From: an uncultured Clostridia bacterium
GTDB taxonomy: Bacteria; Bacillota; Clostridia; TANB77; CAG-508
DNA length: 9,105 nucleotides
NCBI GenBank assembly: GCA_934167225.1
Contig: CAKPLD010000050.1
Coordinates: 1 to 9,105, forward strand
Direction of reading: 5' to 3'
Shown: piece after piece, positions 1-5,091 of the stretch
Numbering within the stretch: the first letter of the stretch is position 1
Layout of the letters: each line of letters starts with the position of its first letter
Position numbers and translations under genes: made by a program
Notes under the pieces: generated by a model
The model's input: the letters and a program-made list of their open reading frames with translations, nothing else
Databases searched by the model: none
What the model was told of the DNA's origin: nothing

Positions 1-77
1 TTGTCTCTTGGTATTTCTAAACTTATGTTCTTTAGATTGTGCACTTTTGCACCTTTTATAACTATTTTATCATTCAT
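1..77 (-). CDS. uvrA: UvrA, excinuclease ABC subunit A (N-terminal 25 codons only; cut by window edge)
   Basis: The gene starts with ATG at 77-75 and runs off the left edge. The visible 25 residues contain IKGAKVHNLKNISLEIPRD (residues 7-25), which is the highly conserved opening strand of UvrA, the ATP-dependent damage-recognition subunit of nucleotide excision repair. In the family this is followed by the first Walker A motif, which lies outside the window. The start is supported by AAAGGGG at 92-86, eight bases upstream, and by a promoter a little further up (113-141). It is therefore the first gene of its own transcription unit, separated from the HAD gene by a candidate toxin-antitoxin locus. 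Other ABC ATPases rarely carry the G-A-x-x-H-N-L-K-N string, so the identification is firm although only the N-terminus is seen. Confidence 0.9.
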   Translation of the reverse strand, partial: MNDKIVIKGAKVHNLKNISLEIPRD

Positions 78-112
78 CTTTTCTGCCCCTTTGCTTTTTT
101 ATACCGAACATT

Positions 113-141
113 ATTTTACCATGTTTTTTTATTTTTATCAA
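113..141 (-). promoter_or_regulatory. Promoter of uvrA (SigA type)
   Basis: On the minus strand TTGATA (141-136) is followed by a 17-base spacer and TAAAAT (118-113), with a TGG just before the -10 hexamer giving an extended -10. Each hexamer matches consensus at five of six positions. The predicted start near 106 leaves a leader of roughly 30 bases before the uvrA ATG. No clear LexA box was found, only a GAAC half-site at 106-109. Confidence 0.7.
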
Positions 142-160
142 TATGCATAATGAAAATTAT

Positions 161-189
161 TTGACATATAATAAAATATATGCTAATAT
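161..189 (+). promoter_or_regulatory. Promoter of the antisense small RNA (RNA II-like)
   Basis: Consensus TTGACA at 161-166, 17-base spacer, then TAATAT at 184-189 preceded by TGC, which makes an extended -10. A perfect TATAAT also lies at 187-192, but at a 20-base spacing. This is the only strong promoter pointing rightward in the window and it faces the minus-strand toxin promoter. Start predicted near 196. The -10 is embedded in an inverted repeat (TGCTAAT 181-187 / ATTAGCA 194-200) that could bind a regulator or be accidental in such AT-rich DNA. Confidence 0.7.
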
Positions 190-211
190 AATAATTAGCA
201 ATTGCAAAAAA

Positions 212-222
212 TGTTTCAAGGA
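212..222 (+). repeat. Direct repeat copy 1 (in the small RNA), TGTTTCAAGGA
   Basis: This 11-base sequence is identical to 334-344. Read on the plus strand it lies in the 5' half of the predicted small RNA. Read on the minus strand it lies just beyond the toxin mRNA terminator stem. Its position gives the small RNA a segment complementary to the toxin initiation region, the role played by the DRa/DRb repeats in par loci. Three further A-U pairs are possible after one mismatch. Confidence 0.8.
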
Positions 223-226
223 ATAA

Positions 227-264
227 AAAATACCAGGAGCCGTCCAAAGCTTTCCTGGTATTTT
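227..264. terminator. Shared bidirectional Rho-independent terminator
   Basis: Perfect 12-bp inverted repeat AAAATACCAGGA (227-238) and TCCTGGTATTTT (253-264) with a 14-base loop. On the minus strand it is followed by a T-rich run (TATTTTTTATT) and begins eight bases after the stop of the 22-codon toxin frame. On the plus strand it is followed by a weaker, interrupted T-run. It would end the toxin mRNA, the converging small RNA, and also read-through from sepF-divIVA-HAD, since no other terminator lies between the HAD gene and uvrA. The mRNA loop contains UUUG, matching the YUNR U-turn pattern often seen in antisense-recognition loops. Confidence 0.85.
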
Positions 265-272
265 CCCTTTTA

Positions 273-341
273 CTAATCATCAAAATGTTTTACAATTAAG
301 TAAACAATATATAATGCTAGTAATTTTATAAATTGTTTCAA
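273..341 (-). CDS. Small hydrophobic peptide (22 aa), putative Fst-like type I toxin
   Basis: The frame starts with TTG at 341-339 and ends with TAG at 275-273. A strong Shine-Dalgarno (AAGGAGG, 356-350) sits eight bases upstream, better than that of most neighbouring genes. The peptide has a short basic start (residues 1-6, MKQFIK), one hydrophobic helix (7-17, LLALYIVYLIV) and a polar acidic end (18-22, KHFDD). This is the usual plan of type I toxins that insert in the membrane: Fst of pAD1 and small clostridial toxins share a single helix with a charged C-terminus, but Fst has 33 residues. It has its own promoter (384-412), an SD-capturing leader hairpin (353-375), a terminator eight bases after the stop, and a converging antisense RNA. 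An in-frame ATG at 395-393 would give 40 residues, but it lies upstream of the -10 box and has no SD. The toxin role is inferred from architecture; the peptide itself was not recognised. Confidence 0.7.
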   Translation of the reverse strand: MKQFIKLLALYIVYLIVKHFDD

Positions 342-344
342 GGA
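334..344 (-). repeat. Direct repeat copy 2, across the toxin start codon
   Basis: On the minus strand it reads TCCTTGAAACA and includes the TTG start codon (341-339) of the 22-codon toxin frame. It is the second copy of the 11-base repeat at 212-222. Because the converging small RNA carries the plus-strand copy, base pairing there would cover the start codon and block ribosome entry. Confidence 0.8.
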
Positions 345-352
345 TTTTCCCT

Positions 353-375
353 CCTTTCTACCTTTAGGTGAAAGG
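353..375 (-). promoter_or_regulatory. Leader hairpin that sequesters the toxin Shine-Dalgarno
   Basis: On the minus strand CCTTTCACC (375-367), loop TAAA (366-363), then GGTAGAAAGG (362-353): nine base pairs with one bulged A. The right arm takes up the AAAGG of the ribosome binding site AAAGGAGGG (357-349). It begins only two or three bases after the predicted transcription start, so it would form first and delay translation, as 5' structures do in several type I toxin mRNAs. No T-run follows on the minus strand, so it is not a terminator. Confidence 0.7.
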
Positions 376-383
376 CGTTTTAT

Positions 384-412
384 AGTATAAAACATTTATT
401 CTACTATGTCAA
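384..412 (-). promoter_or_regulatory. Promoter of the toxin mRNA
   Basis: Minus-strand TTGACA (412-407, full consensus), 17-base spacer, TATACT (389-384, five of six): the best SigA-type promoter in the window. The -35 hexamer coincides with the last two sense codons of the HAD gene (Leu-Thr, TTG ACA) and the spacer begins inside its TAG stop. Start predicted near 378, giving a leader of about 36 bases and an mRNA of roughly 150 bases ending at the shared terminator. Confidence 0.8.
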
Positions 413-1279
413 TATAAATTTACCAATAGCTTTAGCAACTCCCTCATTATTATTATCATCAGTCACAAAATCTGCGACTTCAGTTACCACAGGCGTACTG
501 CCTTTCATAACTACACCAAGTCCGGCTTCTTCTATCATCTTTTTATCATTCATATTGTCTCCTATTGTCATAACCTCATTTTTTTCAATATTTAATTTAT
601 CGATCAAATATTCAATAGCATACCATTTATCAACATTTTTCATAGAAATTTCTGTATAATAATACTCAATTGGTACATCTGTAGTTCCGTGTTTTATTAC
701 TTTTCTTGACATATGTGATACATCTAAAATTTCTAAATCCTGTTCTCCCTCAAATTTTTTTATAATAGAATTAAAAACTGACTGCGTACTATCGCATATA
801 AAAATTTTCATTATTTTTTCATCTTGCATTTCTTGAACATATTTTAATATATCTTCTACTAACGTAATATGTGTTTTTTTAGAATCTTCTTTTTTTATAT
901 TTTCTTTATAATAATATAAAACATTAAACCTTAAACTATTAGCTATTATTGATTTATTTGTATACACATTGTAATATATACTATTTTCTTCACAAGTTTT
1001 TATTATATCTATTGCTTTATTTTTTGGAATGTATTTTTCGTATATTATTTTATTATTTTTTATATCATATACAACCGCTCCATTTCCAGCTATCATATAA
1101 TTAGTACTTCCTATTTCATTTGCAATTGTTTTTATAGAATCTATACTTCTTCCAGATGCTATTACTACATCTGTTCCATTTTGTATTGTTCTTTTTATTG
1201 TTCTTTTAGTATTTTCTGTTACTTCCCCATAGCTATTTAGCATTGTTCCATCTAAATCTACTGCTATCATTTTATACAT
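404..1279 (-). CDS. Cof-type HAD-IIB family hydrolase (sugar-phosphate/FMN phosphatase type)
   Basis: A 291-residue cytoplasmic phosphatase of the haloacid dehalogenase superfamily, Cof/YcsE/YidA group. Motif I is VDLDGT (residues 7-12), with Asp8 the expected nucleophile and Asp10 the acid/base. Near the C-terminus lies the lysine motif (VDKW) and then motif IV, GDNMNDKKM, whose aspartates hold magnesium. The region between corresponds to the C2-type cap that selects the substrate. Length is typical. Members hydrolyse sugar phosphates, FMN or PLP with loose specificity, so the substrate cannot be given. ATG start with GGAGGG about 11 bases upstream, a little far. It lies 56 bases after divIVA without an obvious promoter or terminator between, so it is probably the last gene of the sepF-divIVA unit. 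Its final codons contain the -35 box of the toxin promoter. Confidence 0.9.
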   Translation of the reverse strand: MYKMIAVDLDGTMLNSYGEVTENTKRTIKRTIQNGTDVVIASGRSIDSIKTIANEIGSTNYMIAGNGAVVYDIKNNKIIYEKYIPKNKAIDIIKTCEENSIYYNVYTNKSIIANSLRFNVLYYYKENIKKEDSKKTHITLVEDILKYVQEMQDEKIMKIFICDSTQSVFNSIIKKFEGEQDLEILDVSHMSRKVIKHGTTDVPIEYYYTEISMKNVDKWYAIEYLIDKLNIEKNEVMTIGDNMNDKKMIEEAGLGVVMKGSTPVVTEVADFVTDDNNNEGVAKAIGKFILT

Positions 1280-1335
1280 TTTCTCTTGTTCCCTCCATCA
1301 TTTTGCTTAAACAAAAAACAATTTAAGGATATTCC

Positions 1336-1800
1336 TCAAACTGTTTCTGTTTCATTTTTATTTATTTCTTTTATTAATTCTAATTGTGAGATTAAAAGTG
1401 ACTCCATTTTTGCTTTATAAATATCGAATTGTTTTTGAACATCTTCTAATTCTTTTTTCTTCATTAAAATTTGATTTTGGATAAAATCCACCTCTTTTTG
1501 AGATGAAGCTTTTGCATCTGTTACAATTTGATCAGCTTTTTGTTTTGCAATATTTTTAACTTCTTCTGCTGTTGATTGTGCCATTAGTAATGTATTTTGA
1601 AGTGTTTCTTCTATGTTTTTATAGTGTTCTAAACTTGCATTTAATTCTTCGATTTTTTTCGCAGACTCATTTACTTCTTTTTGTTTTTTTGCAAAATCCA
1701 CTCCTATTTCATCTAAAAAATCGTCTACTTCTTCTACATTATATCCATTCATAATTTGTTTTGAAAATTTTTTATTTTCTATGTCTAGTGGTGTAAGCAT
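1336..1800 (-). CDS. divIVA: DivIVA-family cell division/polar scaffold protein
   Basis: 154 residues. The N-terminus (LTPLDIENKKF, then GYNVEEVDDFLDEI, roughly residues 2-33) is the conserved DivIVA membrane-binding domain, and the rest is almost continuous coiled coil (about 35-150) rich in Lys, Glu and Gln. DivIVA recognises negatively curved membrane at septa and poles and recruits division or cell-wall proteins. It is 17 bases downstream of sepF, an order widely conserved in Firmicutes, though ylmG and ylmH, which often lie between, are absent here. ATG start with AAAGGGGG eight bases upstream. Oddity: the loop that inserts in the membrane, in Bacillus subtilis Phe17-Arg18 before Gly-Tyr, here reads QIMNGY, with Met-Asn in place of Phe-Arg and one extra residue. 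Shorter DivIVA-like proteins such as GpsB share the N-terminus, but length and position favour DivIVA. Confidence 0.9.
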   Translation of the reverse strand: MLTPLDIENKKFSKQIMNGYNVEEVDDFLDEIGVDFAKKQKEVNESAKKIEELNASLEHYKNIEETLQNTLLMAQSTAEEVKNIAKQKADQIVTDAKASSQKEVDFIQNQILMKKKELEDVQKQFDIYKAKMESLLISQLELIKEINKNETETV

Positions 1801-1817
1801 TGTTTAGTCCCCCTTTT

Positions 1818-2288
1818 TTAGTTGATACTATTTTTATTTAACCAAGAAACTGATAATTTATTTTTTATTTCTTCTCTTGCCATTTCGTTTGTTATTTCGT
1901 AGTTTATAGGTGCTATTAAAAATATTGAATTAGATACTTTTTGTATGTGTGCATCTAATGCATATACTCCTCCACTTATAAAGTCAACTATTCTTCTTGC
2001 AACATCTTTATTTACATATTCCAAATTTACTATTACTGATTTTTTTTCTTTTAAAAATCCGCATATTTCTTCAGATTGTTCAAAACTTGTTGGTTGCGAA
2101 ATTACCATTCTTATTGATTGGTTTTGTGGCATTGCTACTACTTTATTATTTTTCTTTATAAAACTTTTCTTTTCTTCTTCTGGTTCTTCATCATAATCAT
2201 ATTCATATACATCGTCATTTTCTTCTTCTTCCTCAGCTTGGTCCATTCCAAATAAATTCCAAACTTTGCTCATTATTGCACTTGACAT
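1818..2288 (-). CDS. sepF: SepF, FtsZ membrane anchor / cell division protein
   Basis: 156 residues counting from the ATG at 2288, which is preceded by a strong AGGAGGAG (2301-2294); a frame-open ATG nine codons upstream lacks such a site. An N-terminal amphipathic helix (about 1-14, MSSAIMSKVWNLFG) would bind membrane. It is followed by a very acidic linker (19-39) and the SepF core (about 58-135), recognised by SIRMVISQPTSFEQSEEI, by VNLEYVNKDVARRIVDFISG and by VYALDAHIQKV...IFLIAP. SepF polymerises, binds the FtsZ C-terminal tail and, with or instead of FtsA, tethers the Z-ring. The gene has its own likely promoter (2339-2367) and is followed at 17 bases by divIVA. Length and domain order are normal. 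Confident. Confidence 0.95.
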   Translation of the reverse strand: MSSAIMSKVWNLFGMDQAEEEEENDDVYEYDYDEEPEEEKKSFIKKNNKVVAMPQNQSIRMVISQPTSFEQSEEICGFLKEKKSVIVNLEYVNKDVARRIVDFISGGVYALDAHIQKVSNSIFLIAPINYEITNEMAREEIKNKLSVSWLNKNSIN

Positions 2289-2338
2289 TTTATCTCCTCC
2301 TAAAACGATTTTCACTCTTGTTTTTTCAATATAAAGCT

Positions 2339-2367
2339 AGTATCTTACATTTTTCACAAAAAGTCAA
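2339..2367 (-). promoter_or_regulatory. Promoter of the sepF-divIVA-HAD unit
   Basis: Minus-strand TTGACT (2367-2362, five of six) with a 17-base spacer to GATACT (2344-2339, four of six). The predicted start near 2332 gives a leader of about 44 bases before the sepF ATG. It lies in a 134-base gap after the HlyD gene, the largest gap between genes apart from that next to uvrA. No terminator hairpin is apparent there, so read-through from the miaA unit is also possible. Confidence 0.6.
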
Positions 2368-2394
2368 TAGTTTCCAGAAAATGTAATATTAATT

Positions 2395-2424
2395 TAATAT
2401 TTTTGTAATATTTTTGTAATATTT
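2395..2424. repeat. Short AT-rich tandem repeat, 11-base unit
   Basis: On the plus strand TAATATTTTTG occurs twice in direct succession (2395-2405 and 2406-2416), followed by a third partial unit TAATATTT that runs into the stop codon of the HlyD gene. It lies upstream of the sepF promoter -35. It may be simple replication slippage; its position could also act as an upstream AT-rich element for that promoter. Confidence 0.6.
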
Positions 2425-3670
2425 ATTTTGCTTCTGGATATAATAATATGTTATCATATTGTGATATTTTGATATATCCTTTTGCATCTATTCCAAGTGC
2501 CTCTAGCTCGCTATTGTTATAGGTTCCAACCACAGAGTATTTGTCATTTTTCTTCAAAACTTTTACAATTATTTTCTGCTCTAAACCTGCTTTTTTTCTT
2601 ATAACATATTTCAATCCTTGTTCATCTTCTAGTATTGCTGAATTTGGTACTTTTAATCCAGAATAACTCCACCATGTAATATTAAATGATATTTTTCTGT
2701 ACTGGGTTAGTTCGTCTGTTAGTGTTTTTAAATCAAAAACAATTAGAACTTTGTCATCATCTTGTTTCGCTACATATTTTACTTCCGAATTTATTTCATT
2801 TCCACTCGATAATGTTATTGTTACTTTATTTCCTACTTCAATATTTTTTGCCGCTTCACTGCTTAGTACTGTTGCTAATGAACAATCAAAATTATTTATA
2901 ATTTTCCCTGCTTCTTGGGAAGTTGATATGATTTTCCCTGTTTTTAATCCTAAATTTTCCAATTTTTCTTCTGTTAAATTACTTAAATCCGCTGTAGATA
3001 ATGTATCTTCTAATCCATCTACTCTATATGATACAACTCCTGAAACTGGAGCCGTTATGTATTCTGAATCAGCCGTTAATTGTTGTTCATATTCTTCCTT
3101 TTGTTTTGTAAGTTCTTGAATATACGCTCCACTTTGACTTAGATTTCCTGCAATTTTTGCTTTTTTTCCAACAATTTCTTCTATTTCTTTTTTATATTCT
3201 GTTATTGTATGCATATCTGTTAAATCCCTTAGATTCTGTATTTTCTCGTCTATTTGTTTATCTAAATTTTTTATGTCTGTTGAAAATATTGTAGGTTGTT
3301 TTGACAATGCATCTTGTATTTTTAAATTTATTTGCTCTATCTTAGATTTTATTTCTTCTTCCTGATTACTGCTATATCTAAAAACAGTTTGTCCTTTTGC
3401 TGCTCTTTCCCCTTCTGAAACTATTGCTGTTAAGCCATTTTTATAATTGTTTCCTTTTAAAACTTTTTCATCTCTTATTATATATCCTGTCGCAGATTCT
3501 TCTAATGTTAAAACTCCGCTGTTTATAGTCACAGTATCATTTGGTTTTCTTACCAATAAGAATATAGAATAAAAAATGTAAATCATTATAATAGCGAAAA
3601 TTAAATACACTATATGTTTTTTTTCTAATTTTTTGTTTTTTAAATCCTCAAATTTTATAATTTTACTCAA
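2423..3670 (-). CDS. HlyD-like periplasmic-adaptor / membrane-fusion protein
   Basis: 415 residues with one N-terminal membrane helix (about 19-40) and the rest outside the membrane. After the helix comes a half-lipoyl segment (about 58-98, including SATGYIIRDEKVL and VSEGERAAKGQTVF), a long coiled-coil hairpin (about 102-200), then the second half-lipoyl segment (YITAPVSGVVSYRVDG, about 201-216) and beta-rich domains to the C-terminus. This split-lipoyl-around-coiled-coil plan is that of HlyD/EmrA adaptors. No transporter gene is adjacent. From memory, an HlyD-like gene directly upstream of sepF is common in Clostridia, which hints at a cell-envelope or division role rather than a dedicated efflux pump; that is inference. 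Start is TTG at 3670-3668 in a TTGA overlap with the miaA stop, with GGAGG seven bases upstream, so translation is probably coupled. Confidence 0.8.
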   Translation of the reverse strand: MSKIIKFEDLKNKKLEKKHIVYLIFAIIMIYIFYSIFLLVRKPNDTVTINSGVLTLEESATGYIIRDEKVLKGNNYKNGLTAIVSEGERAAKGQTVFRYSSNQEEEIKSKIEQINLKIQDALSKQPTIFSTDIKNLDKQIDEKIQNLRDLTDMHTITEYKKEIEEIVGKKAKIAGNLSQSGAYIQELTKQKEEYEQQLTADSEYITAPVSGVVSYRVDGLEDTLSTADLSNLTEEKLENLGLKTGKIISTSQEAGKIINNFDCSLATVLSSEAAKNIEVGNKVTITLSSGNEINSEVKYVAKQDDDKVLIVFDLKTLTDELTQYRKISFNITWWSYSGLKVPNSAILEDEQGLKYVIRKKAGLEQKIIVKVLKKNDKYSVVGTYNNSELEALGIDAKGYIKISQYDNILLYPEAK

Positions 3671-4587
3671 TTCATTACCTCCAAAATAATGTTTATATTA
3701 TTTTGCGTTTTTTCTAGTCCGTCTAACCATTTTAAGTTTTCTATTCTTTTAAACCACGTTATTTGCCTCTTGGCATATCTTCTTGTTTCTTGCTTTATTT
3801 TTTCTATTGCTTCTTCAATAGTTATTTCATTATTTAAATATTCTACAATTTCTTTATATCCTATTGCCTGCATTGCAGTAGGAAATTCTGGATATTTTTT
3901 TATTAAATATTTTACTTCTTCTACAAGTCCTTGTTTTATCATTATGTCAACCCTTTTGTTGATTCTTTCGTATAATATTGGTCTTTCTATGTTTATACCA
4001 AATATTTTGTAATCATATTTTACCCCATTTTTTTTAGATTCCATTTCCTGCTTAGTCTTATTTTTGCCTGTTGCTTTGTAAATTTCTAGTATTCTTATTA
4101 TTCTTTTTTTGTCATTTTTACTGATTTTTTTCATTGCCTTTTCATCTATTTTTTTTGCTTCTTCATACAGTTTTTCCAATCCTTCTGGAGTTTTCGCAAT
4201 GTTCATTAGTTCTTCTCTGTATTTTTCGTCAAATTTTATATCATCATATTCTATTCCATATATTAAACTATTTGCATAAAGCCCAGTTCCTCCAACTATT
4301 ATAGGAACTTTTCCTTTTTTTAAAATCTCGTCTATCGCTTTTTCTGCTTCTTTTTTATACCTTGCTACACTAAATCTTTCTGTTGGTAATACCTCGTCAA
4401 TTATATAATGTTTTATTCCTTGCATTTCTTCTTTTGTTGGTTTTGCCGAGCCTATATCCATATCTTTATATATTTGCATGGAATCACATGATATAATTTC
4501 TCCATTTATTTTTTGGGCTAATTCTATTGATAAAGATGTTTTCCCTGAGGCTGTTGGCCCTACAATTACAATTACTTTTGGTTTCAT
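3667..4587 (-). CDS. miaA: tRNA dimethylallyltransferase MiaA
   Basis: 306 residues, the normal length. MiaA transfers the dimethylallyl group of DMAPP to N6 of adenosine 37 in tRNAs that read UNN codons, the first step towards ms2i6A. Seen here: the P-loop GPTASGKT (10-17), the DSMQIY motif (35-40) with the expected catalytic Asp35, the IGSAKP element (45-50), VGGTGLY (98-104) with the Thr101 position, and the C-terminal RRYAKRQITWFKR signature. All key residues are present. ATG start with AAGGAG five bases upstream. It begins nine bases after the small membrane protein gene and overlaps the next gene by four bases (TTGA), so the three form one unit. Confidence 0.97.
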   Translation of the reverse strand: MKPKVIVIVGPTASGKTSLSIELAQKINGEIISCDSMQIYKDMDIGSAKPTKEEMQGIKHYIIDEVLPTERFSVARYKKEAEKAIDEILKKGKVPIIVGGTGLYANSLIYGIEYDDIKFDEKYREELMNIAKTPEGLEKLYEEAKKIDEKAMKKISKNDKKRIIRILEIYKATGKNKTKQEMESKKNGVKYDYKIFGINIERPILYERINKRVDIMIKQGLVEEVKYLIKKYPEFPTAMQAIGYKEIVEYLNNEITIEEAIEKIKQETRRYAKRQITWFKRIENLKWLDGLEKTQNNINIILEVMN

Positions 4588-4596
4588 ATTTCTCCT

Positions 4597-5028
4597 TTAT
4601 TTTCTATTTAATATTTGAATTATTCCATTTTGAAGATCTTTCATATATAGTATTTCAAAAATTGTTGCCACTATAAACACAATTCCCAATATTTTTATTT
4701 TTCTTTTTAACATTGAATCATCTTCTGTTTTAAACTTTATTTTCATTTTCAAAGATGCAATATGTGGCAAACTTAAAAATCCATTAATTGGTGCAAACAA
4801 TAATACTACCATTTTTCTAACCATTTTTACCATCTCTGCTTTTGGGTAAGTTATACCAATCTTTGAGATTGTAAAATAAATTAGTGTTACAACTACTGTT
4901 AATATTATTCCTACTACTATAAAAATAATTCTTTCTGATGTTTCCTCAAAATCTCTTGTATTATTCCAGGTCCAGAGTATTAAAACCACAAATAATACTG
5001 CTATTATAAAATATATTAATATGTTCAT
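4597..5028 (-). CDS. Small integral membrane protein of unknown function (143 aa)
   Basis: Not recognised. The protein has four hydrophobic segments (about 3-19, 34-55, 73-92 and 111-129), the third being weaker with two prolines. A short loop rich in charge lies between the first two and a basic KMKIKFK loop before the last. The start was set at the ATG at 5028-5026, preceded by AGGAG at a spacing of five to six bases. A longer frame open to 5091 would begin in the ftsH terminator, upstream of the predicted transcription start, and would add a poly-Phe stretch encoded by the T-run, so it is rejected. It is the first gene of the unit with miaA (nine bases between). No motif suggests an enzyme; the context gives no function beyond co-expression with miaA and an HlyD-like protein. 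Confidence 0.75.
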   Translation of the reverse strand: MNILIYFIIAVLFVVLILWTWNNTRDFEETSERIIFIVVGIILTVVVTLIYFTISKIGITYPKAEMVKMVRKMVVLLFAPINGFLSLPHIASLKMKIKFKTEDDSMLKRKIKILGIVFIVATIFEILYMKDLQNGIIQILNRK

Positions 5029-5062
5029 TTTCTCTCCTGTTTTCCTTACTTTTTCCTTGTTT

Positions 5063-5091
5063 ATTGTACTAAAAAAAAAGAAAAATAGCAA
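5063..5091 (-). promoter_or_regulatory. Likely promoter of the membrane protein-miaA-hlyD unit
   Basis: Minus-strand TTGCTA (5091-5086), 17-base spacer made almost wholly of T, then TACAAT (5068-5063, five of six). The start would fall near 5056, giving a leader of about 28 bases. The -35 hexamer is part of the right arm of the ftsH terminator hairpin, so terminator and promoter overlap. The -35 is only four of six, so confidence is moderate. Confidence 0.5.

Larger units (their letters stand above)
196..270 (+). ncRNA. Putative antisense antitoxin RNA (RNA II-like), about 70 nt
   Basis: Inferred transcript from the promoter at 161-189 to the U-rich end of the shared terminator at 227-264. 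It contains no convincing reading frame. Its 5' half carries UGUUUCAAGGA (212-222), which is perfectly complementary to the region around the toxin start codon because the same 11 bases recur at 334-344. Its 3' half is the exact complement of the toxin mRNA 3' end, through the common terminator stem and loop. Pairing at the terminator loop plus pairing at distant direct repeats is the known arrangement of RNA II in the par locus of plasmid pAD1, which is of similar length. The ends are predicted, not measured. The plus-strand U-tract is interrupted (UAUUUUCCCUUUU), so termination may be less sharp than on the other strand. Confidence 0.65.

Noticed and set aside
104..118. LexA (SOS) box in the uvrA promoter
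   Set aside because: Only a CGAAC half-site (105-109) is present; the second half GTTC is missing at the required spacing.
353..375. Hairpin read as a terminator for the HAD gene
   Set aside because: No T-run follows on the minus strand; instead its right arm leads into a ribosome binding site. On the plus strand only CGTTTTATAG follows, and no plus-strand gene precedes it.
273..395. 40-residue version of the small hydrophobic peptide starting at the ATG at 395-393
   Set aside because: The frame is open, but this ATG lies upstream of the -10 box of the only good promoter, has no Shine-Dalgarno, and would translate through the leader hairpin. The TTG at 341 has a near-perfect SD at the right distance.
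1280..1335. Separate promoter or terminator between divIVA and the HAD gene
   Set aside because: No hexamer pair at 16-18 bases and no stable hairpin with a T-run; the short gap fits co-transcription.
2289..2315. N-terminal nine-residue extension of SepF
   Set aside because: The extension is translated from the SD sequence itself; the ATG at 2288 follows AGGAGGAG at a proper distance and gives the normal SepF start.
5029..5091. N-terminal extension of the 143-residue membrane protein
   Set aside because: It would start in the ftsH terminator, before the likely transcription start, and its poly-Phe is the T-run of that terminator. The internal ATG at 5028 has a good SD.
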